DNA of 64,000 bases from Chamaelirium japonicum (Eukaryota > Streptophyta > Magnoliopsida > Liliales > Melanthiaceae). Under the pieces are notes generated by a model, which was not told the origin of the DNA, made no database searches, and worked only from the letters and a program-made list of their open reading frames with translations. The stretch covers positions 81,411,995-81,475,994 of the forward strand of contig OX393555.1 of assembly GCA_947650365.1 (NCBI GenBank), in the 5' to 3' direction. The number at the start of each line of letters is the position of its first letter. Within the stretch, counting starts at the first letter, position 1. Positions 46,453 through 59,023 of the stretch are shown here, piece after piece. The translations under genes and the position numbers were made by a program.

Positions 46453-49400
46453 ATCTTATCATTCTGGTATGCATCCAAATCATCATCGACGACCCCCGCA
46501 TCCTTGTCTCCCATGTCATAAAAATCTCTGGGTGGTGACCTGACTACAATTTGCCAACCTGAAGAGGTATTATCCGGTGCATAAAATATCTGTTTCGCTT
46601 GAGAGGCAAGAATGAATGGATCTTGATATTGGGTATTCAATCTCTTGCCAGTGTTAATGCTGATAAAACCGTATTTGTCGATATTATAACCAGTCCCGTG
46701 ATTATTAACATCATACCAATCATATTGAATAATACGATCCGATTTTGGCCAAGGAATTTAATCTCGAGAATCTCGTTGAGGACGCCATAGAAGTCGATAT
46801 TTCCTAATTCTTCTTGCTCATCGTTGATGACAACCCTATTATTTTGGATTCTTCGTGATTTTTCACTATCTTTCGTCCGAAATCTATAACCGTTCACGAT
46901 ATAACCATCGTACGATATTGCGTCTTGCAAAGGACTACAAGATAAGCGCCAGAGATCCTCATTCATCAGTGGATCGTGGTTGTCGTGCAGCTCTTGTGCC
47001 TATAATAACCACATGACATTCATGATATGAATACATAATTATTGTTCGGTAATGGATGTCAATAAAATTCAGTAATGATGTAAATACTTACGTGTTTCTC
47101 GAACCACGATGGGAATTCACGATCATGAATTTGAGGAGCATTTCGAGTACCCCGATTATTAACGATGGCTTTATGCTTCCTGTTTTACAGGTTATGAATT
47201 AGATTAAAATTAGCACATATACTTAATGAATGGACTTAAAGAATGAGTAAATGATCGTAAAATGCTTACTCAATGAATGGCCACACTTCATCACATTGGT
47301 GCAACACATACATATGTGCCTGTTGAATCTCATCTACAGATAATCAACGGGTTTTGCCTCCTCCTATAGGTCTACCCATTTCGACAAATATAGACAGACC
47401 CCCATCGAAGTCTATTGGACCACCGTCATAGTTCCGCTCAAGTTGATTAAATCACGTGTCTATACCATGTAGGTATCTTGAGCAGAATGTTAGACATTCT
47501 TCTGCTAGGTATCCTTCAGCAATTGATCCCTCCGGATGACTTTTATTACGAACATATGATTTCAATGTTCGCAAGAACCTAATTTGAGAAAAAAATATTT
47601 GGATAAATATATCAAGAACGTTTAAATACATTGTGCAAATGAGACGAGACGATTACCTCTCGATAAAATACATCCAGGGGTAATGAACTGGGCCGCCGAG
47701 TTTGGCCTTATTTGCCAAGTGAACGGTCAAATGTACCACGACATCAAAGAAGGAAGGTGGAAATATCATCTCTAGCTTGCACAATGTGATCGCAATATCC
47801 CTCTCCATCTGATCAAGTTGGTCCACTCTAAGTACCTTCGAGCACAACTATCTGAAAAAAGTGCTGAGCTCAATTAACGGACCGGATACCTGTTCGGTTA
47901 AATTCCCACGTATAGCAAGAGATAACAATCGCTGCATAAGAACATGACAATCGTGACTCTTTAATCCAGACAACTTCCAGCCGTTCTCTTGCACACATCG
48001 TGCGATATTCGAAGAATAACCGTCTGGCGTTTTCACAGACCGTAAAGAATGCACATAAGGCTGCCTTTTGCTGTGAGCTCATGGTGTAGCATGCAACTGG
48101 CAACACATACTTATCCCCAATCTCTTGGGGATGAAGTAATTTTCGGATGCCCAACTCCTTAAGATCGAGACGAGATTTAAGATTATCCTTCGTCTTACCG
48201 TCGAGATTCAGCAGTGTTCCTATAATGTTGTCACACACATTTTTCTCGATATGCATGACATCCAAGTTATGCCGCAAGAGTAGGCTGCTCCAGTACGGTA
48301 GTTTAAAGAAAATACTCTTCTTCTTCCAATTATGCTCACGTAAAGAATCTTCATATGTTATCTTCTTTTTACCTTTCCCAAGTGCCACGGCATCAAGCTG
48401 ATCCAATTCCCACAAGACTTCTACCCCCAAAAGCTGCTCCGGGGCCTTTGCAAGTTCCTTCTTGCCGTTGAACGCTCTTTTGTTCTGCCTCCACTTATAG
48501 CTGTCAACAAGGAATCTTCGATGGCCCATATAACAGAACTTGCCTCCGTTCTTCAACCATAATGAATCTGTCTCCTTATTGCATGTAAGGTATGCCAATT
48601 TTCCTTTAGTACTCCACCCGGATAAGTTGGCATATGTAGGAAAATCGTTGATCGTCCATAGAAGTGCCGCATGCATCCGAAAATTCTGGCACAACGAGGC
48701 ATCATACATATCGGCCCTAATTTCCCATAACTCGTTCAACTCCTCAATCAACGGCTGCAAGTAAATGTCAATATCATTACCAGGTGACCTGGGTCCGGGA
48801 ATAAGCAAGGAGAGCATTGTGTATGGGTTTTTTAAGCACATCCAGGGAGGCAAATTGTATGGAACTAGGACAACTGGCCAAATACTGTAGGACACACTCA
48901 TATTCCCAAAGGGATTGAAGCCATCGCTAGCAAGCCCTAACCTGACGTTGCGAACTTCACATGCGAATTCAGGATAGGTATGATCAAAATCTTTCCACGT
49001 CAGAGAGTCGGCCGGATGTCTCATAATCCCGTCATCTGTACGTTCTCATGCATGCCACCTCATGTGCTCAGCAGTCTTCGATGACATAAACAACCTCTGA
49101 AGCCTGTCCCTAAGCGGGAAGTATAGGAGAACCTTTGTAGATATATTTTTCTTCCTTCGACTGGTACTAGACTCGGCATCCGTCTCTTTATATCTCGTTG
49201 CTCCGCATATGTGGCATGACCGCGCATGTTCGTACTCTTTCTGGTACAACATACAATCGTTCACGCATGCATCAATTTTCTCATAACCCAGACCGAGATC
49301 TTTAATTGTCTTCTTCGTCTCGTAGAATGATTTCGGTACTGTCTCACCCATAGGAAAAGCCTCTTTCAGCAACTCTACCAACATATTAAATGACTTATTA

Positions 49401-49923
49401 CTCCAACCATTAAGGCACTTCAAATGAAGAAGCTTTACAGTGAAAGAAAGTTTTGAAAACTTCTCACACCCCGGGTATAGAGGTTGTTCGACATCTTTAA
49501 GCAATCTGTAGAACTTGTCCGCTTCAATATTGGGCTGATCACCTGACGGTGTTTCCGTGCCTATTCCACCTTGCAAATCATGTATCATACCCTGCATGTC
49601 ATCGTCATCGTCTGTATTAATATTATCATCAGTGATCACTGTGTTTGCAGTTTTACTGTGAGCTGCCATGGGGACTACATCTAGCTCCTCACCGTGCGAG
49701 AACCAACGGGTATAGCTAATGTCAATGCCACGCATTACCAGATCAACCTCACATTCCTCTCGAACCTTCCTAGTCACCCTTCCACAGTCTATACAGGGAC
49801 ACACATCCATCAAGCGGTGCAAGACGCTCAAATGCAAAATCCAGAAATTTCCTGACTCCTTCTCTGTACTCTTGGCTTATGCGATTCAAATTACGCATCC
49901 AACTCTTATCGATCAAAGACATC
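46448..49923 (-). pseudogene. TNP2-like CACTA transposase, heavily damaged and split by copia
   Basis: On the minus strand the protein starts MSLIDKSWMRNL at 49923 with REGVRKFLDFAF, the transposase-associated N-terminal domain. A CPCIDCG motif follows in a shifted frame (change near 49800-49815). The Transposase_21 core runs from about 49550 to 48050 (YPGCEKFSKLSF, LKCLNGWSNKSF, HICGATRY, GLASDGFNPFGN, HNLDVMHIEKNV, ICDNIIGTLL). After it come GLKSHDCHVLMQRLL, a DUF4218-like part (WMYFIERFLRTLKSYVRN across an intron about 47657-47579) and a DUF4216-like part (GYRFRTKDSEKS, FILASQAKQIFY). Damage: TGA 49046, a 1-base change near 48045, TAG 47848, TGA 47452, TGA 47344 and a frame change near 46722-46735. 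Further introns lie about 47267-47185 and 47092-47002. The frame continues at 36457 beyond the copia element. Confidence 0.88.
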
Positions 49924-50870
49924 TTCGTCTATCTGGCTATACAACACCTGAAGTAATTTCAAAATTGTCCAAAACTTATCAAATTGTCCAAAACTTATCA
50001 AATTTACCGATCATACCACTTATGCATAACTTTATCTTCTAAACAACATCAACTCTCACTAAAAACCAACTTGTGCATAACTTTATCTTCTAGTTCTTCT
50101 TTTCAAAAGGGACCTGGTCCAAAACTTTTTTATTGTTGATCCTTTAGCTAAAAACGATCTCCTTAAAAGGACTTATTGCGAAGTCCTCCACTTTTTTAGA
50201 AGCAAAATTAATCTCACCTATCATAAGCCTAACATATTAGGGGGAGGGGTCGAATGAGTGTGTGTACGCGCGCATAGAGAGAGAGAAAGAGAGATCGATT
50301 TTGAAGATGTTTTTAATTCAAATTATTACAAAGAGGTATATAATTGATCATATATAATTTTATTACAAATAGTAGTATGAATGTCATGAATAACTTAAAA
50401 GAATGGACACTGCTATTTGAACATACCTAGGCTGAAAGAAAAGTTCCTTAAGGGACTCGCATTGATGTGTCATGCAAAGTGCGCCTAAGAAGTGCCAAAA
50501 GCCCAATGCCCACCCTGTGCGTGCGCGATACAGTGCACCGCTTCATAGGTGGCTCATGTGCATAACAAAAAGCCCTTGTCACTACATACTAGTGTGCTAG
50601 AGGAACATCCACACACACACACACAATATGGTCAGATGGACCAAATACAGCATGAAAATTAAGGTGTTCATCTTGTAAAGAACTTTAGCTCTTGTCATCC
50701 ACTAACTCGTGTACTATTTGGCATCTTTATTATGCTCTATAATGGAGGTTACAAGTGGTTTATGTCCTTATTTTTTGATGAAACTAAGAAATTGCCCAAT
50801 CCCTACCCGATGTGAAACTAAACCAAACAATCCCCCCTCACACGAGGCTAGAAAAAATAGGTGCAAGAAA
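49924..50870. other. 5' region of the CACTA element, no gene seen
   Basis: About 950 bases upstream of TNP2 on the minus strand. It holds a CA-type microsatellite (50606-50624) and a GAGAGAGA stretch near 50275. Two phrases, AATTGTCCAAAACTTATC and AACTTTATCTTCT, are each duplicated near 49970-50090. No coding frame is supported. It may include an untranslated exon or intron of TNP2. Confidence 0.4.
50606..50624. repeat. CA dinucleotide microsatellite
   Basis: An uninterrupted run of alternating CA, nine to ten repeats, in otherwise ordinary DNA. Confidence 0.8.
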
Positions 50871-50875
50871 ACCGA

Positions 50876-51080
50876 AGACTGAGGAGAGGAGGCGAGGAGG
50901 AGGAGGAGGAGGAGGAGGAGGATCTCACCGGAGCCCACGAGGAGGACGAGGAGGAGGAGGACGAGCTCGTCGCCGATCGCTGGGGAGGAGGAGGAGGAGC
51001 CCACGAGGAGGAGGAGGAGGAGGAGCTCGCCGCCGGTCGCCGGGGAGGGGGGGAGATTTAGAGAGAGAGAGAGAGAGGGG
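50876..51080. repeat. GGA-rich purine tract with GAGAGA tail
   Basis: GGAGGAGGAGG runs with interspersed CTCGCCG words, followed by GAGAGAGAGAGAG and GGGGGGCGGGG. Several frames stay open on both strands simply because the repeat lacks stops. The three-base periodicity is the repeat and not a gene. G-rich runs could form unusual structures near the 5' end of the CACTA transcript. Confidence 0.7.
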
Positions 51081-51145
51081 GGCGGGGAGAGGTTAGATCG
51101 AAACAGAACAGAAGGGGATCGCTGAAATTAATTTATCGCAGGGTT

Positions 51146-51810
51146 TTTACCGATGGAACTTTTTACTTCTGTCGGTAAAAATAACCTTTTTACTGACGGC
51201 ACAATAATATCCGTCGGTAAAATCCAACGACGAAACTCAGGGTTCCATTTTTTCCATAGACTCGGTTTTTACCCTGAGTTTTGTCGAGACCTTTTTACCG
51301 ACGAACATTTAATTTCCGTCGGCATAATGACTTTATACCGACGGAAAAATAGTTTCGTCGGTAAAATGTCACGACGAAACTCAGGGTTCTATTTTTTCCA
51401 GAGACCCGGTTTTTACCCTGAGTTTCGTCGTCACATATTACCGACGGACGTTATTTGTCCGTCGGTAGAAAGCCATTATGCCGACGGAAATTACATGTCC
51501 GTCGGTAAAAAGTAATACTTTTTACCGACGGAAATATATTCGTCGGTATAAAGTAACGTTGTGACTTTATACCGACAGATATTATTTATCTGTCGGTATA
51601 AACTCATTTTACCGACGGCAATATATTTTCCGTCGGTATAAACAATTTTACTGACGGAGTATATATGACCGTCGGTAATAAATATGCATAAATAATTACA
51701 AAAATCGAAGTTATAATACCGACGGAAATTATTGTTATCGTCGGTAAAAAGTATATTATTACCGACGGGAATTAAAATGTCCGTCGGTAAATAACCTATT
51801 TCTTGTAGTG
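51146..51810 (-). repeat. CACTA subterminal repeats with two hairpins
   Basis: About twenty copies, in both directions, of ACCGACGG/CCGTCGGT and one-base variants, often as TTTACCGACGG...CCGTCGGTAAA pairs. Two units near 51230-51290 and 51371-51437 repeat with a step of about 144 bases. Each has a hairpin with arms like CGACGAAACTCAGGGT and ACCCTGAGTTTCGTCG around a 30-35 base loop. Subterminal motifs of this kind bind the TnpA protein in En/Spm elements. Confidence 0.85.
51795..51810 (-). other. CACTA terminal motif (only end found)
   Basis: Minus strand CACTACAAGAAATAGG, the canonical plant CACTA terminus, directly followed outside by AAT and the dispersed repeat. The partner terminus was not found. 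Confidence 0.88.
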
Positions 51811-54800
51811 AATAACATATGACCCCTTTAGGGTAGGGCACGTTTGATGGTGATTACTTTCTTCTATCTCATAATACGTCATCAGTACGAACATGTCGAG
51901 CCCAACCGACCAATTATAAGAAAACAGAGAGAGAAGAAAAAAGAAGAGAACGAATAGATAAATAAAGAGAGAAGAGAAAAGAAGTCCTGCACCTGTCCAT
52001 TATCCACAAGTATAGGTGTGAAGTAAGAAGGAATCTAAATTCCAAAACTCCATAGAAGAGAGAGAAGAAGAGATAAGAGAATAGAGAGATAAATAAAGAG
52101 AGAAAAGAGAATAAGTCCTACTCCAGTCCATTGGCCATGGGTATAGGTGTGAAGTAAGAAGAAATCTAAATTCCAAAACTTCACTTATGTCTTCAATTCT
52201 CTTTCCGTTTCCATACGACTGGTCGGATGGGCTCGATATTTTCATGCTGATAACGTATTTTGAGATAGAAGAAAGAGAAAGCCATCAAACATACCCCACC
52301 CTAAAGGGGTTGTATATTATTTATAGAGTAAGCTTACTTAGGGTCTAAGCAATCTATGAGAAACCCTAATCTATGGGAGAAGATAGAAGAGAACAGAGAA
52401 ATAAATGAAGAGAGAAGAGAGAAGAAGTCCTGCTCCAGTCCATTGACCACGGGTATAGGTTTAAAGTTAGAAGGAATCTAAATTTTAAAACTCCACTTCT
52501 GTCTTTGTTTCTCTCTCCGTTTTCTTGTGACTGGTCGGTTGGGCTCGACATGTTCGTGCTGATAATGTGTTGTAAGATGGGAGAAAGAAAGAGTCGTCAA
52601 ACTTTCCCCACCCTAAGGGGGTCGTAATTTATTTATAAGGTTTGCTTACTTAGGGCCTAACCAATATATAGGAAACCCTAATCCATATGAGAGATCAAGA
52701 AGATAAAGGAGAGATTTAATTATATTATTGAGAAATAGAGTTTTAGAATTTTGGTTCCTTCTTACTTCAAACCTATACCCATGGTAAATAGACATGAGCA
52801 AGACTTCTTCTCTTTTTGTTTATCTCTCCGTTCTCTTCTCTCTTCTTCTCTCTTCTCACAGCACATTTTCAGCATAAACACGTCGATCCCAACCGACCAG
52901 TCGCAAAAAAATGAAGAGAAACGAACACAGAAAAGGGAAAAGAAGAGAAAAAAGAACGAAGAGATAAATGAAGAGAGAAGAGAGAAGAAGACCTGCTTCA
53001 GTGCATTGGCCACAGGTATAGGTGTGAAGTAAGAAGGAATCTAAAATCCAAAACTTTATATTATACGACCCCTTTAAGGTGGGGTATGTTTGACGGCTCT
53101 CTCTTTCTCCCATCTCACAACATGTTATCAGCACGAATATTTCGAACCCAACCGACCAGTCACAAGAAAACGGAGAGATAAATAAAGACAGAAGAGATAG
53201 AAGAAGAATTAAGAGACCAAAAAGACAAACAAAGAGAGAAGAGAGAAGAAGACCTGCGCTATTCCATTGGCCACGGGTATACGTGAGATGTAAGAAAGAA
53301 TCTGATAACGTGTTGTAAGATCGGAGAAAATGAGAGCCGTCAAACATGCCCTATCCAAAAGGGGTCGTATATTATTTATGGTGTAAGCTTACTTAGGGCC
53401 TAAGCAATCTATGGAAAACCCTAATCCATGGGAGAAGAGAGAAGAGAATGAAGAGATTATAGTTATATTATTGAGAAGTAGAGTTTTGGAATTTAGATTC
53501 CTTCTTACTTCACACCTATACCCATTAGGAATGGATTGGAGCAGGACTTCTTCTCTCTTTGTTTATCTCTCTGTTCTCTTCTCTCTTCTTATCTCTTTTC
53601 ACAACACGTTATCAGCATGAATATGTCATGCCCAGCCGACCAGTCATAAGAAAACGAAGAGAGAAACGAAGATAAAAGAGAGAGAAAAACAAAGACAGAA
53701 GAAAGAGAAGAAGAGAAAAGATAACGAAGAAATAAATAAAGGAAAAAGAGAAAAGAAGTCCTTCTCTAGTCCATTGGCCACGAGTATAGGTGTGAAGTAA
53801 GACGGAATTTAAATTCCAAAACTCTACAGAAGATTGAGAAGAAGAAAGAACAGAACAGAGAGATAAATGATGAGAGAAGAAGTCCTACTCTAGTTCATTA
53901 TGCACCATCGGATCTCTCCCTTGGAATAGGGTTTTCCATAGATTGCTTAGGCCCTAAGTAAGCTTTCCCTATAAATAATATAATGGGTGGGGCAAATTTA
54001 ATGGCACTATCTTTCTCCTATCTTACAACACGTTATCAGCATGAACATGTCAAGCCTTGCCGTTAAATAATTCATTTTTCTCTCCGTTCTCTTCTCTCTT
54101 CACTCTTCTTACAACACATTATCAGCATGAACATGTTGAGCCCACCAGGCAAGTCATAAAAAAACAGAGAGAAAAATAAAGACAAAAGAGAGAGAAGAAG
54201 AAGATAGAGAACAAAGAGATAAACAAAGAGAGAAGAAGTCCTACTCCAGGCCATTGGCCACAGGTATAGCTATGAAGTAAGAAGGAATCTAAATTCCAAA
54301 ACTCTACTTCTTAATATTTATACGACGCCTTTAGGGTGGGGCATGTTTGATAGCTCTTTCTTTCTTCCATCTCACATCACGTTATCAGCACGAACATGTC
54401 GAGCCCAGTCGACCAGTCATAAGAAAATGGAGAGAGAAATGAAGACAGAAGAAAAAGAAAAAGAGAGAAGATAACATAGAGTTAAACGAAGATAGAATAT
54501 AAAAAACGTCCTACTCCAGTCCATTGGCCAAGGGTATAAGAGTGCAGTAAGAAGGAATCTAAATTCCAAAACTACATAGAAGAGAGAGAAGAAGAGAGAA
54601 AATAACGAAAAGAGAAATAAAGAGTGAAGAGAGAAGAAGTCCAGCTCTAGTCTATTGACCACGAGTATATGTGTGAAGTAAGAAGGAATCTAAAATCCAA
54701 AACTCCACTTCTGTCTTCCTTTCTCTCTCTATTTTCTTGCGACTGGTTGGTTGGGCTCGACATGTTTGTGCCGATAACGTGTTATAAGATGGGAGAAAGA

Positions 54801-57800
54801 GAGAGATGTCAAACATGCCCCACCATAAAGGGGCCATATAAGTATTGAGAAGTGGAGTTTTAAAATTTAGATTCCTTCTTACTTTACACCTAAACTCATG
54901 GCCAATGCACTGGAGCAGGGCTTCTTCTTTCTTCTCTCTTTATTTATCTCTCTGTTCTTTTCTCTCTTCTTCTCCCTCTTTTGCCTTTATTTCTCTCTCC
55001 ATTTTCTAGTGACTAGTCGGCTGGGTGGGACATGTTCATACTGATAATATATTGTGAGAAGGGAGAAGATAAGAGAGAGATAAATGAAGAAAGAAGAGAA
55101 AAGAAGTCCTGCCCCAGTCCATTCGCCAGGGGTATAGGTGTTAAGTAAGAAGGAATCTAAATTCCAAAACCCCACTTCTCAATAATATAATTAAATCTTT
55201 CTATTCTTTTCTCTCTTCTCCTATGGATTAAGGTTTCCCATAGATTGCTTAGGCCCTAAGTAAGCTTAACCTATAAATAATATACGACCCTTTTAGGGTG
55301 GGGCATATTTGTCGGCTTTCTTTTTCTTGCATCCCACAATATGTTATCAGTACGAATATATCGAGCCCAACCGACCAGTCACAAGAAAACAGAGAGAGAG
55401 ATGAAGATGGAGAAGAGAAAAGAAGAGGGAAGAGAATGGAGAAATAAACAAAGTTAGAAAAGAGAAGAAGTCCTGCTCCAGTCCATTGGCCACGGATATA
55501 GGTGTGAAGTAAGAAAGAATCTAAATTCGAAAACTCCACTACTCAATAATATAATTAAATCTCTCCATTCTCTTCTCTATTCTCCCATGGATTTTGGTTT
55601 CCTATATATTAGTTAGGCCCTAAATAAGCTAATCCTATAAATAATATACGACCCTTTTAGGGTGGGGCATATTTGACGGCTCTTACTTTCTCCCTTCTCA
55701 CAACACGTTATCAGCACGAACATGCTAAGGCCAACCGACCAGTTACAAGAAAACGGAAAGAGAAATGAAGACAAAAGTGAGAAAAGAAGAGAGAAGAGAA
55801 TGGAGAAATAAACAAAGTGAGAAGAGAGAAGAAGTCCTGCTCTAGTCCATTGGCCACGAGTATAAGTATGAAATAAGAAGGAATCTAAATTTCAAAACAT
55901 CACTTCACACTAGTATTATCTCAATGTTATTATGATTATCATAGTAATGTTACTATAAATTTTTGAATTAAATTAATCACTTATTTAACTATTAAATAAT
56001 TTAAATAATTTAAGAATTAAGTTTTTACTAAAATAATTAATTAAATATAATTATTATAGTATAAATAGATATTGAATTATTTAAATAAAATGAACTATTG
56101 CGAAGTGAAGTTTTTGGAATTTAGATTCCTTCTTACTTCACACATATACCCGTGGCCAATAGACTGGAGCAGGACTTCTTCTCTCTTCATTTATCTCTCT
56201 GTTCTATTCTCTCTTATTCTTTCTCTTCCGTGGAGTTTCGGAATTTAGATTCCTTCTTACTTTATACCTATACCCGTGATGAATGGACTGGTACACGACT
56301 TCTTCTCTCTTCTTTCTCAATATTTATTTAATTAGTTTACTTTTTATTATTAATATTAAAAAAAAAAATTAATAACTAGATAATTAAAATAATTTAATTA
56401 ATTAATTATTTTACTAAATACTGAATTAATAAACTATTTAAATTATTAAATTATTTAAAAATTAAATAAATAATTATACTAATATTACTATGATAATCAT
56501 AATAATGTTAAGAAGATACTATTGAGAAGTGGAGTTTTGGAATTTATATTCCTTCTTACTTCACACCTATACCCATGGAGAATTGATTGTAGCAGGACTT
56601 CTTCTCTCTTTATTTATCTCTCCGTTCTCTTTCCCATAGATTACTTAGGCCCTAAGTTAGTTTACCCTATAAATAATATATGATATTTTTTAGGGTGGGG
56701 AATGTTTGATGGCTCTCTCTTTCTCCTATCTCAAAATATGTTATAAGCATGAACATATCGAGCCCAGCCGACCAGTCACAAGAAAACGAAGAGAGAAACA
56801 AAGATAGAAGAGAGAGAATAAAAGAGAAGAGAATGAAGAGATAAATAAAGAGAGAAGACAGAAGAAGAGCGAAGAGAATAGAGAAATAAACGAAGAGAGA
56901 AAAGAGTGGAGAGATAAACAAAGAGAGAAGAGAGAAGAAGTCCTGCTCCGGTCCATTGGCCATGGGTATAGGTATCAAGTAAAAAGGAATCTAAATTCCA
57001 AAACTCCACTTCTTAATATTTATACGACCCCTTTAGGGTGGGGCACATTTGACGTCTCTCTCTTTCTCCCATTTCACAACACATTATCAATATAAACATA
57101 TCGAGCACAGCCGACCAATCGTAAGAAAATAAAGAGAGAAACGAAGACAGAAGTGGAGTTTTGGAATTTAGATTCTTTCTTACTTCACACCTATACCCAT
57201 GGCTAATGGACAAGAGCATGACTTCTTCTCTCTTCTCTTTTTGTTTATCTCTCCATTCTCTTCTCTCTCTTTTGTCTTCATTTCTCTCTCCATTTTCTTA
57301 TTACTGGTTGGCTGGGCTCGACATGTTCGTGCTGATAACGTTTTGTGAGATGGGAAAAAGAGAGCCGTTTAACGTGCCCTACCCTAAAAGGGTCTTATAT
57401 TATTTATAGGGTAAGTGTTGTGGGAGAAAGAGAGAGCTGTCAAACATTCCCCACCCTAAGGGGGTCGTATAAATTTTGAGAAGTGCAGATTAGTTATTTA
57501 GATTCCTTCTTACTTCATACCAATATCTGTAGCGAATGGACTGCAGCAGGACTTCTTCGCTCTTCTCTTCTTTTGTTTATCTCTCTGTTCTCTTCTCACT
57601 TCTTCTCTCTCTTTTGTCTTCATTTCCCTCTCCGTTTTCTTCACGAACATATATTAGTTAAATAACATGGAGCAGGATTTCTTCTCTCTTATCTCTTCAT
57701 TTATCTCTCTATTCTCTTCTCTCTTATTCTCTCTTCTCACAACACGTTATCAGCATGAATATGTTGAGCCCAGCTGACCAGTTATAAGAAAACAGAGAAA

Positions 57801-58764
57801 GAAATGAAGATAGAAGAGAGAGAACAAGTGAAAAGAGAATAAAGAGATAAACAAAGAGAGAAGAGAGAAGAAGTTCTGCTCCAGTGCATTGGCCATGGGT
57901 ATAGCTATGGAGTAAGAAGTAATCTAAATTCTAAAACTCTACTTCTCAATATTTATACGACCCCTTTAGGGTGCGAGATGTTTGACAGCTCTCTCTTTCT
58001 CCCATCTCAAAACACGTTATCAGCACGAAGACAGAAGAGAGAAAAGAAGAAAGAAGAGAACGGAGAGATAAACGAAGATAAAAGAGAGAAGAAGTCATGC
58101 TCCAGTCCACTGGCCAAGTGTATATGTTTAAAGTAAGAAAGAATCTAAATTCTAAAACTCCACAGAAGAGAGAGAAGAAGAAAGAGGAGAACGAAAAGAT
58201 AAATAAAAAGAGAAGAGAGAAGTAGAGAAGTCATGCTTCTGTCTTCGTTTTCTTGCGACTGGTCTGGTGGGCTTGACATGTTCTTGCTGATAACGTGTTG
58301 TGAGATGAAAGAAATAGAGTCATTAAACATCCCCTACCAAAGAGGGGTCGTATAAATATTAAGAAGTAGAGTTTTGGAATTTAGATTCCTTCTTACTTCA
58401 CACCTATACCTGTGGCCAATGGACTAGAACAGGGCTTCTTCTCTCTTCATTTATCTCTCTATTCTCTCTTCATTCTCTTCTCTTTTCTTCTCTCTCTTCT
58501 ATCTTCGTTTCTCTCCCTGTTTTCTTGCGATTGGTCTGCTGGGTTCGACATGTTCGTGCTGATAACGTGTTGTAAGAAGAAAGAAGAGAACGGAGAAATA
58601 AACAAAAAGAGAGAGAGAAGAAGTCATGCTCTAGTCTATTAGCCATGGGTATAGGTGTGAAGTAAGAAGAAATCTAAATTCCAAAACTCCACTTCTTAAT
58701 AATTTAATTAAATCTCTCCATTCTCTTCTCTCTTCTCCTATAGATTAGGGTTTCTTATAGATTG
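51811..58764. repeat. Block 3 of dispersed TRIM-like repeat mosaic
   Basis: Same family as blocks 1 and 2, in both orientations, with forward cores near 51880, 53120, 53610, 54030, 54375, 55345, 55700, 57750 and 58015 and inverted cores near 52240, 52550, 53290, 54770, 57330 and 58560. The first 1.4 kb match 26907-28370, and 55911-58764 match 23631-26522. The second gypsy element ends the block by inserting into a telo-box-containing copy. No gene is visible. Confidence 0.85.
55911..56521. repeat. AT-rich segment with inverted ends enclosing a repeat copy
   Basis: Left end TATTATCTCAATGTTATTAT. The right end is its inverse near 56480-56521. A TRIM-like inverted copy lies at about 56100-56310. 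This is the counterpart of 23631-24242, with the same internal order. Confidence 0.55.
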
Positions 58765-58797
58765 TGTGGGTGCAAATTTTGGCATAAGTTTACCTAC

Positions 58798-58970
58798 TAC
58801 CACGGGACCCACCGGCCCTGCCTGGTGGGCCCACGAGGACTACCACGGGACCCACCGGCCCTGCCTGGTGGGCCCACGAGGACTACCACGGGACCCACCG
58901 GCCCTGCCTGGTGGGCCCATAAGGACTACCACGGGACCCACCGGTCCTGCCTGGAGGATCCCCAGATACA
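58798..58970 (+). repeat. 43-bp tandem repeat in LTR of element 2
   Basis: Four units of ACCACGGGACCCACCGGCC with CTGCCTGGTGGGCCCACGAGG. The last is degenerate. Same unit as in element 1. Confidence 0.85.
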
Positions 58971-59015
58971 GCAGCAGAAACCGCCATTTACTCCGGAATT
59001 CCCACCAGAGAAGCC

Positions 59016-59023
59016 TATAAATA
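59016..59023 (+). promoter_or_regulatory. TATA box of gypsy element 2 LTR
   Basis: TATAAATA in GCCTATAAATAGCAGAGCC, conserved with the LTRs of element 1. Confidence 0.6.

Larger units (their letters stand above)
34190..51810 (-). mobile_element. Decayed CACTA (En/Spm-type) DNA transposon, left end not found
   Basis: The element reads on the minus strand. A CACTA terminus is at 51810 (CACTACAAGAAATAGG on the minus strand), followed by subterminal repeats (51146-51794), the TNP2-like gene and the TnpA-like gene. This is the usual two-gene order of plant CACTA elements. The copia element at 36458-46447 is nested inside. The opposite terminus, expected as CACTA on the plus strand with subterminal ACCGACGG words, is not seen before the 181-bp array, so the left boundary given here is only the edge of the array. 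The right flank resumes as dispersed repeat with AAT. Confidence 0.8.

Noticed and set aside
49719..50042. Plus-strand frame opposite the TNP2 N-terminus
   Set aside because: Shadow of the minus-strand DKSWM and FLDFAF region, which matches the TNP2 family.
50812..51096. R/G/S-rich and E/D-rich frames over the GGA tract
   Set aside because: Open in several frames because GGA repeats lack stops. No domain and no conserved start.
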